A DNA stretch of 64,000 nt from Jeongeupia chitinilytica (GTDB taxonomy: Bacteria; Pseudomonadota; Gammaproteobacteria; Burkholderiales; Chitinibacteraceae). The stretch's first letter is position 1, and every line of letters begins with the position of its first letter. A program made the position numbers and the translations under genes. Positions 7,824 through 14,527 of this stretch are shown here, piece by piece. The DNA is taken from positions 558,001-622,000 of the forward strand of contig NZ_BMYO01000001.1 in assembly GCF_014652315.1 (NCBI RefSeq), in the 5' to 3' direction. The notes beneath the pieces are model-generated. The model did no database searches and had not been told where the DNA came from. It saw only the letters and a program-made list of their open reading frames with translations.

Positions 7824-8216
7824 ATGGCTCCGAAGATTTTCGCCTTACTGGCATTCTCAATTGCAGCAACTACGGTTGTTGCTTCTTGCAATTCACCTGA
7901 GTCGCTATTAGAATCAAAATCCTGTTTGCTAGGCGAATATGAAAAACTTGAAGCCAGGCTTAATTATAAATATCAAGAAATATTGAAATCGCTAGGCAAG
8001 TCAGCGGATGGCTACTATGATACAGCAGAAATACGAAAGGCCGTCATCTCTGCCCAGAAAACATGGCTACTATTTCGTGAAAAAAACTGTAACATTTACG
8101 TTGTGCTAAACAAAAATGGCAACAATGGTAGCCAAGAGGAATTGCAATGCAAAATAGAGATCACGAAACTCCGCATTCAAGATTTGGACAATTTCAATTT
8201 GGACGCAAGGTCCTAA
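7824..8216 (+). CDS. cassette 4: LprI-like (DUF1311) exported protein
   Basis: A 130-aa protein with a signal peptide (residues 1-20, cleavage near VVA-SC). The mature part shows spaced cysteines and the pattern LNYKYQEILKSL, then AQKTWLLFREKNC near residues 78-90, as in DUF1311 (lysozyme-inhibitor LprI N-terminal-like) proteins. These are periplasmic or surface proteins; some members inhibit lysozyme, but activity cannot be inferred from the family alone. The ATG sits ten bases inside the cassette boundary with little room for a ribosome site. The Cys at the processed N-terminus could also be lipidated, but the lipobox is poor. Confidence 0.7.
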   Translation: MAPKIFALLAFSIAATTVVASCNSPESLLESKSCLLGEYEKLEARLNYKYQEILKSLGKSADGYYDTAEIRKAVISAQKTWLLFREKNCNIYVVLNKNGNNGSQEELQCKIEITKLRIQDLDNFNLDARS

Positions 8217-8270
8217 CACTTCAGTCAACCAGAACCGGCTAACGCCGGCCCGTTACTTCAAACCTTAGGC
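8211..8270 (+). repeat. attC site 4, core G mutated
   Basis: 60-bp site with R'' TCCTAAC (8211-8217), complementary to the GTTAGGA that opens its own cassette. At the R' position the sequence is CTTAGGC (8264-8270) instead of GTTAGGC. The conserved G next to the strand-exchange point is C here. The inner hairpin ACCGGC-TAAC-GCCGG is intact. Confidence 0.85.
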
Positions 8271-8283
8271 AATTGGAGTCACT

Positions 8284-8712
8284 ATGTCCGTATGTCCAAA
8301 ATGCGATAGAACGCTGAATGCTGATGAGTTTTATGCCGGCTCAACAAAGATCTGTAAGGGTTGCATGACTTGGCAGAACCTGAGCTACAACGCAAAAAAA
8401 GAAGGGCATGCTGTCGGTTTCACGAAACCAACCTTCCTAACGTGGTACGGCCTCTCAGCTAACAGAGCGTGTAGTTACTGCGATATTTCCGAAGCAGCTT
8501 TTACTGGCTTAGGGCGTAAAAACCCACGCGGATATCACGTGCAATGTCTGGGAGTGGACCGCTCGGACTCATCAAAGGGATACACACCTCAGAATGCGAG
8601 ATTTGCCTGCTTTGTATGTAATCGCATCAAATCAAACATATTTACTCCAGATGAAATGGAATTGTTGGGCTCTGGAATATCCGATGTCTGGAAATCCAGG
8701 GGTATTGCCTAA
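8284..8712 (+). CDS. cassette 5: HNH-type nuclease-like zinc protein
   Basis: A 142-aa protein with four CxxC-type pairs: C4/C7 and C24/C27 form an N-terminal zinc ribbon, and C63/C66 with C109/C112 frame the nuclease-like core. The segment GVDRSDSSKGYTPQN followed by CFVCNRIKS (residues 90-118) is the signature of phage and genomic-island HNH proteins, with Asp92, Asn104 and Asn113 as the likely active-site positions. A GGAG lies nine bases upstream of the ATG. It may be a DNA endonuclease or a structural zinc protein derived from one. Confidence 0.78.
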   Translation: MSVCPKCDRTLNADEFYAGSTKICKGCMTWQNLSYNAKKEGHAVGFTKPTFLTWYGLSANRACSYCDISEAAFTGLGRKNPRGYHVQCLGVDRSDSSKGYTPQNARFACFVCNRIKSNIFTPDEMELLGSGISDVWKSRGIA

Positions 8713-8805
8713 CCATTCCGTCGAGAGGGACCGCCCACAAGCTACGTTTGTGGGTTCCCTTCGCAGCTTCGCCGCTACGGCGGCAGCTCACGTCAAACGT
8801 TAGGC
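8707..8805 (+). repeat. attC site 5, long variant
   Basis: 99-bp site with standard ends, R'' GCCTAAC (8707-8713) and R' GTTAGGC (8799-8805), but a different interior. AGGGA and CCCACAA pair with TTGTGGG and TCCCT, and a second GC-rich element follows (cttcgccgctacggcgg). The other five sites are 60 bp and nearly identical, so this cassette probably came from another source. Confidence 0.85.
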
Positions 8806-8852
8806 GGCGTTACGGCGCGTAGATCTGCGCTAGCTGGGAAGAACGATTTCAA

Positions 8853-9056
8853 ATGAATCATTATGACATTCTCGGGCTATCGACAGGGCTACTGGTCTTA
8901 TGCATTTACCTGGCGCCAATCATCTGGGTAGCGATGTCGGACCGTTCCCATGGCGGCGCAAAGTTTGGTTGGTTTCTCGTAACACTTTTCTTCTCATGGC
9001 TAGGGCTTGCTGTATTTCTCATCCTCACGCAAGCCTCAAAGGACCGTCGCAGCTAG
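8853..9056 (+). CDS. cassette 6: two-helix small membrane protein
   Basis: A 67-aa protein with two predicted transmembrane helices (about residues 9-27 and 39-58) joined by a short polar loop (SDRSHGGAKFG) and a basic tail (SKDRRS). The helix-loop-K/W-helix layout resembles phospholipase-D-nuclease N-terminal (PLDc_N) or superinfection-immunity-like small membrane domains, but the match is only in shape. A 48-bp untranslated leader separates the cassette start from the ATG, longer than in the other cassettes, so the unit may carry its own signals. Function unknown. Confidence 0.65.
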   Translation: MNHYDILGLSTGLLVLCIYLAPIIWVAMSDRSHGGAKFGWFLVTLFFSWLGLAVFLILTQASKDRRS

Positions 9057-9116
9057 GCCAAAATATATGCGAGAGTGGGGGCAGAATGGCATTCTGCAGC
9101 ATCGGCTCTAGGCCGC

Positions 9117-9176
9117 GCCTAACACTTCATTTAAATGGGGGCGGCTAACGCCGGCTCCTTAATTCAAACGTTAGGC
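9117..9176 (+). repeat. attC site 6
   Basis: 60-bp site, R'' GCCTAAC (9117-9123), R' GTTAGGC (9170-9176), with inner arm GGCGGC-TAAC-GCCGGC. This is the last recognisable attC; nothing comparable is seen to its right. Confidence 0.88.
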
Positions 9177-9181
9177 AGAGC

Positions 9182-9322
9182 ATGACGACTCAGCTGATTT
9201 ACATGGCTGTTATTATCGTCACTGCAATTTTGCTTTTTCGCATTGATTTTTTTGTGCTGACCGATTTTTTAATAAAACGGAAGAAGATGAGGAGCTCTCC
9301 GGAATCGGTTTTCGCTTGGTAA
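9182..9322 (+). CDS. small membrane protein in the terminal, attC-less segment
   Basis: A 46-aa ORF beginning MTTQLIYMAVIIVTAIL, with one predicted transmembrane helix (about residues 5-27), then a basic stretch (IKRKKMRSS). It starts 11 bp inside the boundary left by attC 6, exactly as the cassette genes do, so it probably entered as a cassette. No attC follows it. No family recognised. The ORF is short, so its reality rests on position and membrane-like composition. Confidence 0.45.
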   Translation: MTTQLIYMAVIIVTAILLFRIDFFVLTDFLIKRKKMRSSPESVFAW

Positions 9323-9326
9323 AGCA

Positions 9327-9395
9327 ATGCTTGAAATGTGTTCGTTAATTATTTCAATATGTATTGTTGTCTGTCTGCTCGTGCGTTATTTGTAG
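9327..9395 (+). CDS. possible 22-aa hydrophobic peptide
   Basis: ATG four bases after the previous stop; encodes MLEMCSLIISICIVVCLLVR plus two residues, almost entirely one membrane-spanning segment with three cysteines. Its stop TAG is directly followed by the next ATG. Very short and without a clear ribosome site. Listed because the three tiny ORFs here are tightly packed on one strand. Confidence 0.25.
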   Translation: MLEMCSLIISICIVVCLLVRYL

Positions 9396-9518
9396 ATGAT
9401 GGATGGATGGCAATTCGGTTGGTTTGCCAAGGTTAGTGCTAAAATGGACCGCTGGAAAGTTGTTTTTTCGTCTTACTATTCGCTCGGGTATTACCTGGCG
9501 TTGGAGGTTGATCGTTAA
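9396..9518 (+). CDS. possible 40-aa peptide, abutting the previous ORF
   Basis: Starts ATGATG immediately after the TAG of the 22-aa ORF (no gap) and encodes 40 residues rich in aromatic amino acids (MMDGWQFGWFAKVSAK, later SSYYSLGYYLALEVDR). Abutting stop and start would allow translational coupling. No family recognised. It ends about 50 bp before the Shine-Dalgarno of the next core gene. Confidence 0.25.
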   Translation: MMDGWQFGWFAKVSAKMDRWKVVFSSYYSLGYYLALEVDR

Positions 9519-9573
9519 CCGTTGATGCCGGATTTTTGATCGATGCTGCTTAATTGCAGGCTACTGGAGGTAC

Positions 9574-9987
9574 ATGTTGGCCATGTCGAACCTAAATGAA
9601 GATTTGCCACCATCCGAATTCATCGACCGAAAAATCGGCGAACTCGGCGACTGGCGCGGTGAAACTTTGGGCAGGCTGCGCGACCTGATCAAGGCGGCGC
9701 TGCCGGATGTGCTCGAAGAGGTGAAATGGATGGGCACGCCGGTGTGGTCGCACGGCGGGATCATCTGCACCGGCGAGACCTACAAGGCCAAGGTGAAGCT
9801 GACCTTCCTCAAGGGCGCGTTGCTCGATGATCCGGCCGGGCTGTTCAATGCAAGCCTCGATGGCAACGCCCGGCGGGCGATCGACCTCCAGAAAGGGGAG
9901 GAGATCGACGCGGAGGCGTTTACCGCACTGATCCGCGCCGCAGCGGTACTGAATGCGGCCGGCGCAAAGGCAAAGAAGGCGAAATAG
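9574..9987 (+). CDS. DUF1801 domain protein
   Basis: A 137-aa cytosolic protein whose core (about residues 25-105: LRDLIKAALPDVLEEVKWMGTP, then ICTGETYKAKVKLTF) matches the DUF1801/YdhG-like fold of small alpha-beta proteins. Function is not established. A lysine/alanine tail closes the protein. Two starts are possible: the ATG at 9574 lies only three bases from GGAGG, while the ATG at 9583 (MSNLNED) lies twelve bases from it. This is the first core gene right of the cassette array and returns to high GC. Confidence 0.8.
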   Translation: MLAMSNLNEDLPPSEFIDRKIGELGDWRGETLGRLRDLIKAALPDVLEEVKWMGTPVWSHGGIICTGETYKAKVKLTFLKGALLDDPAGLFNASLDGNARRAIDLQKGEEIDAEAFTALIRAAAVLNAAGAKAKKAK

Positions 9988-10045
9988 ACTGTCCGTACGA
10001 TCCGTCCGAATCATTTCGACACCTTCAATACAAACGGAAAACACC

Positions 10046-10636
10046 ATGTGGGACGAGCGCTACAGCACCGATGATTATGCCTACGGCACCGCGCCGAACA
10101 CCTTCTTGGCTGATAACGTCGGTGCGCTACCCAAGGGCCGGGTACTGAGCCTGGCCGAAGGCGAGGGACGCAATGCGGTGTTTCTGGCAACGCAGGGTTA
10201 TGTCGTCACTGCCGTCGATGCGTCGAGGGTGGGACTGGAGAAGGCGGGCCGACTGGCGTCGGCGAACGGGGTGGACATGGAGCGGGTACACGCTGATCTG
10301 GCCGCCTTCGAATTGGGTGACACGTACTGGGACGGCATCGTGTCGATCTTCTGCCCGCTGCCTTCGCAGCTGCGCAAGGCGCTGCATCGCAAGGTGGTCG
10401 GAGCGCTGAAGCCGGGTGGCGTGCTCCTGCTCGAGGCGTACACGCCGGCACAGCTGCAGCACGGCACCGGTGGCGGCAGTTCGGCCGATACGATGGTGAC
10501 GGCGGCGATGCTGCGGGACGAACTGGCCGGGCTGGATTTCCGCATCCTGCGCGAACTGGAACGCGAGGTGATCGAAGGGCGATACCACACCGGGCTGGGT
10601 GCGGTGGTGCAGGCGATTGCCGTCAAACCGGTCTGA
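10046..10636 (+). CDS. class I SAM-dependent methyltransferase (TehB-like)
   Basis: A 196-aa Rossmann-type methyltransferase. Motif I is VLSLAEGEGRNAVFLA (about residues 33-48), followed by the acidic VVTAVDAS and the post-motif LKPGGVLLLEAYTP (about 124-137). Size and the N-terminal WDERYSTDDYAYG pattern match the TehB/thiopurine-like group of small soluble methyltransferases acting on small molecules or oxyanions. The substrate is not predictable. The frame extends upstream, but the ATG at 10046 opens the conserved N-terminus. It lies 58 bp after the DUF1801 gene and may be co-transcribed. Confidence 0.82.
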   Translation: MWDERYSTDDYAYGTAPNTFLADNVGALPKGRVLSLAEGEGRNAVFLATQGYVVTAVDASRVGLEKAGRLASANGVDMERVHADLAAFELGDTYWDGIVSIFCPLPSQLRKALHRKVVGALKPGGVLLLEAYTPAQLQHGTGGGSSADTMVTAAMLRDELAGLDFRILRELEREVIEGRYHTGLGAVVQAIAVKPV

Positions 10637-10669
10637 GCACGCCGGCGCGGGGCGAGCGGAAGTCGTGCC

Positions 10670-10686
10670 CTTAAGTTTTCTTTAAG
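10670..10686 (+). promoter_or_regulatory. PmrA/QseB-type box before the degQ-like gene
   Basis: CTTAAG (10670-10675), five bases, TTTAAG (10681-10686): a direct repeat fitting the published PmrA/QseB pattern YTTAAK-N5-YTTAAK. It lies 49 bp upstream of the protease ATG, where an OmpR-family activator would act. The regulator encoded at 4192-4866 belongs to the same branch. The link is inferred. Confidence 0.5.
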
Positions 10687-10734
10687 TCATGCTGCTTTAC
10701 GGTGACGCTACCCAATAGCAATACCGGAGCGAGC

Positions 10735-12216
10735 ATGATGACAACCCATACCTCCCAAGCAAAAACCTGGTGGCCGAAACTGACAGCGCTGGTCGTCGCG
10801 GCAGCGCTGGGCGGGGCGGTCGGGGCCATCGGCAGCCGTGCGCTGCCACTGGCCGATGCGGCCCCGGCGCCGGTGGTCGCGGCTCAGTCGGCGCCGCTGT
10901 CGGCACCGGCCGCTGTGGGCCTGCCCAGCTTCAACGATATCGTCACCCGTTACGGGCCGGCGGTGGTCAACATCAGCACCACCGGCATGACCAAAACCGC
11001 CGACGAGCAGCAGGGGCCGCAGCTGGACCCGAATGATCCGTTCTACGAATTCTTCCGACGCTTCGGCGTGCCGATGCAGCCACAGCGCCCGCAGGTCACG
11101 CGCGGCCTCGGTTCCGGTTTCATCGTCGGTGCGGACGGGCTGATCCTGACCAATGCGCACGTCGTCGACGGCGCCAGCGAAGTCACGGTCAAGCTGACCG
11201 ACAAGCGCGAATTCAAGGCCAAGGTGATCGGCGTCGACAAGCCGACCGATGTGGCGGTACTGCGCATCGACGCCAAAAACCTGCCGACGGTGAAGCTGGG
11301 TGATCCGGCCGCCTCGCGCGTCGGTGACTGGGTACTGGCGATCGGCTCGCCGTACGGCTTCGAGAATTCGGTGACCGCCGGCATCGTCTCGGCCAAGTCG
11401 CGCAGCCTGCCGGACGAGAGCTACGTGCCGTTCATCCAGACCGACGTGGCGATCAATCCGGGCAATTCGGGCGGGCCATTGTTCAACGCCGCCGGCGAGG
11501 TGATCGCGATCAACTCGCAGATCTACAGCCGTTCGGGCGGTTTTCAGGGTCTGTCGTTCTCGATCCCGATCGATGTGGTCAAGCAAGTCGAGCAGCAGAT
11601 ACTGACCCACGGCAAGGTCGTGCGTGGCCAGCTCGGCGTGATGGTGCAGAACGTCGATCAGTCGCTGGCCGATTCGTTCGGGCTCAAGTCGCCGAACGGT
11701 GCGCTGATCAGCGGCGTCAATCCGGGTGGTTCGGGTGCGAAGGCCGGACTGAAGCCGGGCGATATCGTGCTCAAGTTCGGCGATACGCCGATCGCCGCAT
11801 CGGGCGACCTGCCGCCGCTGGTGGCGAACGTGAAGCCGGGCGAGACGGTGCCGATGACGATCTGGCGTGACGGCAAGGAAAAGGTCCTGCCGGTGAAGAT
11901 CGACGCGGTCAAGGATGCCAAGGTGGCACAGGCGCCGCAGGATCAGGGGCAGGCCAAGCTCGGTCTGGCAGTCCGTCCGCTGACGGCGCAGGAAAAAACC
12001 GAAAGCGGCATCGGCAGCGGGCTGGTCGTCGGTCAGGCCAGCGGCCCGGCCGCCAAGGCCGGTATCCAGCCCGGTGATGTGGTGCTGGCGCTGAACGGCA
12101 CACCGGTGAATTCGGTCGAGCAGTTGCGCAGCCTGGCCGCCAAGGCGGGCAAGCATGTTGCACTGCTGGTACAGCGCGACGACGCACAGATTTTCGTGCC
12201 GCTGGATCTGGGGTAA
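10735..12216 (+). CDS. degQ: DegQ/DegP-like periplasmic serine endoprotease
   Basis: A 493-aa trypsin-like HtrA protease. An N-terminal membrane anchor or signal segment spans about 15-34. The protease domain has catalytic His142 (TNAHVV), Asp172 (TDVAVLRID) and Ser245 (NPGNSGGPL). Two PDZ domains follow (about 300-385 and 405-490). It degrades misfolded envelope proteins in the periplasm. Starts at 10735 and 10738 are adjacent; GGAGCGAG precedes both. The PmrA/QseB-like box upstream suggests two-component control. Whether it is DegP, DegQ or MucD in the strict sense cannot be settled without a tree. Confidence 0.93.
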   Translation: MMTTHTSQAKTWWPKLTALVVAAALGGAVGAIGSRALPLADAAPAPVVAAQSAPLSAPAAVGLPSFNDIVTRYGPAVVNISTTGMTKTADEQQGPQLDPNDPFYEFFRRFGVPMQPQRPQVTRGLGSGFIVGADGLILTNAHVVDGASEVTVKLTDKREFKAKVIGVDKPTDVAVLRIDAKNLPTVKLGDPAASRVGDWVLAIGSPYGFENSVTAGIVSAKSRSLPDESYVPFIQTDVAINPGNSGGPLFNAAGEVIAINSQIYSRSGGFQGLSFSIPIDVVKQVEQQILTHGKVVRGQLGVMVQNVDQSLADSFGLKSPNGALISGVNPGGSGAKAGLKPGDIVLKFGDTPIAASGDLPPLVANVKPGETVPMTIWRDGKEKVLPVKIDAVKDAKVAQAPQDQGQAKLGLAVRPLTAQEKTESGIGSGLVVGQASGPAAKAGIQPGDVVLALNGTPVNSVEQLRSLAAKAGKHVALLVQRDDAQIFVPLDLG

Positions 12217-12270
12217 AAGGGTAGCAGGCTGGACCGGTTGAGGGACCGGTCCGGTCTCTTGCGTTGTTAT

Positions 12271-12300
12271 CAAAACGGGCTGCATTGCAGCCCGTTTTGT
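12271..12300. terminator. bidirectional hairpin between degQ and fadH
   Basis: A nearly perfect inverted repeat: CAAAACGGGCTGCA at 12271-12284 against TGCAGCCCGTTTTG at 12286-12299. A-rich and T-rich flanks suit termination from both sides. The two genes converge here. Confidence 0.85.
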
Positions 12301-12303
12301 CGT

Positions 12304-14316
12304 CTAAAGCGCCAGCGCGACCTTCATGCCTTCCTCGATCGCCCGCTTGGCGTCGAGTTCGCCGGCCTTCTCTGCGCCGCCGATGCGAAAGGCGCTGACG
12401 CCGCGAGCGAGCAGTTCGTCGTACAGCGCATTCACCGACTCCTGCCCGGCGCAGATCACCACCTGATCGGCCGGTAGCGTTTCCTCCTTGCCGCCGTGGC
12501 GGATCGTCAGACCGGTGTCGTCGATCCGTACGTATTCGACTTCGCCGAGCAGGTGGACACCACGGTGCTGCAGTTCCAGCCGGTGTACCCAGCCGGTGGT
12601 CTTGCCGGGGCCACTGCCCGGACGGCCTTTGCGGCGCTGCATCAGCCAGATTTCGCGCGGCGATGGCGTAGCATGCGGCGGCGTCAGACCGCCGGCCTGC
12701 GTCAGCGTCGCGTCGATACCCCAGTCCTTGCGGTAGTCGCCGATCCCGTCGCCGTGATGATCGGTTTCGGAGAGGAAGACCGCCGTGTCGACGCCAATGC
12801 CGCCGGCGCCGACGATGGCAACACGGCCTTGCGGTGCGACCTTGCCCGACAGCAGATCCGGATACGCGACGGCCTTCGGGTGATTGACGCCGGCGATCTC
12901 GGGGATGCGCGGTTTGACGCCGGTGGCGACGATCACGTGGTCGAAATGGCCGGCCAGATCGGCAGCGGTGACCGGCGAATTCAGCCGGATCGCCACCCTG
13001 GCGAGTTCGAGCTGGCGGTTGAAATAGCGCAGCGTTTCGCGGAACTCTTCCTTGCCCGGCACATGGCTGGCGAGACGGAACTGGCCGCCGATGGCGTCCG
13101 ACGCTTCGAACAGCGTCACCGCATGGCCGCACTGGGCTGCGGTCAGCGCCGCCGACAGGCCGGCCGGGCCGGCGCCGACGACGGCGACGCGCTGTTTCGC
13201 AGCGGCGGGCTTGAGCACGAACACGGTCTCGCGACCGGCGCGCGGGTTGACGAGGCAACTGGCCGGCTTGCCTTCGAACGCGTGGTCGAGGCAAGCCTGG
13301 TTACAGGCGATACAGGTATTGATTTCGTCGGCGGCGTTGCGCGCGGCCTTGGCGACGAAGTCGGCGTCGGCGAGCATCGGTCGCGCCAGCGAGACCATGT
13401 CGGCGCCGCTGTCGAGCACCGCTTCGGCGACCTCGGGTGTATTGATGCGGTTGACTGCGACCAGCGGTACGTTCACGTGCGGCTTCAGCGCGGCGGTCAC
13501 CCAGCCGAAACCACCGCGTGGCACCGCCTGGGCGATGGTCGGTACGCGCGCTTCGTGCCAGCCGATGCCGGTGTTGATCAGCGTCACGCCGGCCGCTTCG
13601 AGCGCCTTGGCAAGCCGGACGGCTTCGTCGAAGGTGCCGCCCTGCGGCACCAGATCGAGCAGGGACAGCCGGAATATGACGATGAAATCATCGCCGACGG
13701 CGGCGCGGACCGCCTTGGTGACCTCGACCGCAAGGCGCATCCGGTTTTCGAACGTGCCGCCCCAGTCATCATCGCGGTGGTTGACGCGTTCGACGAGGAA
13801 CTGGTTGATCAGATAACCCTCGCTGCCCATGATCTCGACGCCGTCGTAGCCGGCCTCGCGCGCCAGCCTCGCGGTGTTGGCGAAGTCGGCGATGGTCTGC
13901 AGGATGTCGTCGTGGCTCAGTTCGCGTGGCGTGTACGGCGAGATCGGCGAGGCGATGGCCGAGGCACTGACCGCGTCCGGGTGATAGGCGTAGCGGCCCG
14001 CGTGGAGGATCTGCAGCGCGATCTTTCCGCCGGCCGCGTGCACCGCTTGGGTCACCGGCAGGTGGCGGGCGACGTCGTCTGCGCTGGCGAGCATCGCTGC
14101 GTCCGGGTAAATGCGACCTGCCGGATTCGGTGCAATGCCGCCGGTGACGATCAGCGCGACACCGCCACGGGCGCGTTCGGCGTAGAACGCAGCCAGCCGC
14201 TCGGGGCCGTCCGGCGCTTCTTCGAGCCCGGTATGCATCGAGCCCATCAGCACGCGGTTCTTCAGCGTGGTGAAGCCCAGATCGAGCGGGGCGAGCAGGT
14301 GGGGGTAGGCGGTCAT
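12304..14316 (-). CDS. fadH: NADPH-dependent 2,4-dienoyl-CoA reductase
   Basis: A 670-aa enzyme (E. coli FadH is 672). The N-terminal old-yellow-enzyme TIM barrel binds FMN (LLAPLDLGFTTLKNRVLMGS at the start; HAGRYAYHP near 105). The linker has the 4Fe-4S cysteines in CIACNQACLDHAF and SCLVNPRAG (about 333-355). The C-terminal half carries an FAD/NAD-binding GAGPAGLSAA and a second dinucleotide site GAGGIGVDTA. It reduces 2,4-dienoyl-CoA during beta-oxidation of unsaturated fatty acids. The start at 14316 is family-compatible. A dyad symmetric site lies upstream at 14346-14363. Confidence 0.95.
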   Translation of the reverse strand: MTAYPHLLAPLDLGFTTLKNRVLMGSMHTGLEEAPDGPERLAAFYAERARGGVALIVTGGIAPNPAGRIYPDAAMLASADDVARHLPVTQAVHAAGGKIALQILHAGRYAYHPDAVSASAIASPISPYTPRELSHDDILQTIADFANTARLAREAGYDGVEIMGSEGYLINQFLVERVNHRDDDWGGTFENRMRLAVEVTKAVRAAVGDDFIVIFRLSLLDLVPQGGTFDEAVRLAKALEAAGVTLINTGIGWHEARVPTIAQAVPRGGFGWVTAALKPHVNVPLVAVNRINTPEVAEAVLDSGADMVSLARPMLADADFVAKAARNAADEINTCIACNQACLDHAFEGKPASCLVNPRAGRETVFVLKPAAAKQRVAVVGAGPAGLSAALTAAQCGHAVTLFEASDAIGGQFRLASHVPGKEEFRETLRYFNRQLELARVAIRLNSPVTAADLAGHFDHVIVATGVKPRIPEIAGVNHPKAVAYPDLLSGKVAPQGRVAIVGAGGIGVDTAVFLSETDHHGDGIGDYRKDWGIDATLTQAGGLTPPHATPSPREIWLMQRRKGRPGSGPGKTTGWVHRLELQHRGVHLLGEVEYVRIDDTGLTIRHGGKEETLPADQVVICAGQESVNALYDELLARGVSAFRIGGAEKAGELDAKRAIEEGMKVALAL

Positions 14317-14345
14317 GTCGGCTCCGGTAGGGCGGCAGAAACTGT

Positions 14346-14363
14346 TTCAAAAGACTGTTTGAA
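14346..14363. promoter_or_regulatory. operator-like dyad upstream of fadH
   Basis: TTCAAA (14346-14351), six bases, TTTGAA (14358-14363): a perfect 6-bp inverted repeat 30-47 bp before the fadH start. It is overlapped by the direct repeat ACTGTTTCAA / ACTGTTTGAA (14341-14350, 14354-14363). TetR-type fatty-acid regulators bind dyads of this kind. The regulator is not identified. Confidence 0.35.
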
Positions 14364-14527
14364 TTTTGAGCCTAGCGCCGGGGTGCGGCAAGCGGTAGTC
14401 GGGGTTTGCCCTTGGGCAGGGTTTTCAAACGGCACGGCGCCGGGCGCCGGACCGGCGGCCATGAACCGGCCGGCACGGGGCACGCAGGCGCTCTAAGCTG
14501 GACCAAGTCCCCGTCATGGAGTCGCCC

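Larger units (their letters stand above)
6523..9176 (+). mobile_element. integron gene-cassette array without integrase (CALIN), six cassettes
   Basis: Six consecutive units, each one plus-strand ORF followed by an attC site ending in GTTAGG-type core sites. Boundaries (cut after the G of GTT) fall at 6522/6523, 7011/7012, 7486/7487, 7813/7814, 8264/8265, 8799/8800 and 9170/9171. A strong internal check is that each cassette's first bases are complementary to its own R'' box. Cassette 1 starts TTAGAT and ends with ATCTAAC. Cassette 4 starts TTAGGA and ends with TCCTAAC. The others pair TTAGGC with GCCTAAC. This is expected if the units arrived as circles. Base composition is much more AT-rich than the flanks. 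No intI is present in the window. Confidence 0.93.

Noticed and set aside
6201..9560. Prophage or transposon remnant as the source of the AT-rich island
   Set aside because: No transposase, terminal inverted repeats, phage structural genes or tRNA attachment site; the attC pattern explains the region.
10708..12285. 525-codon minus-strand reading frame opposite the degQ-like gene
   Set aside because: Antisense shadow; the sense frame has the full protease triad and PDZ domains.
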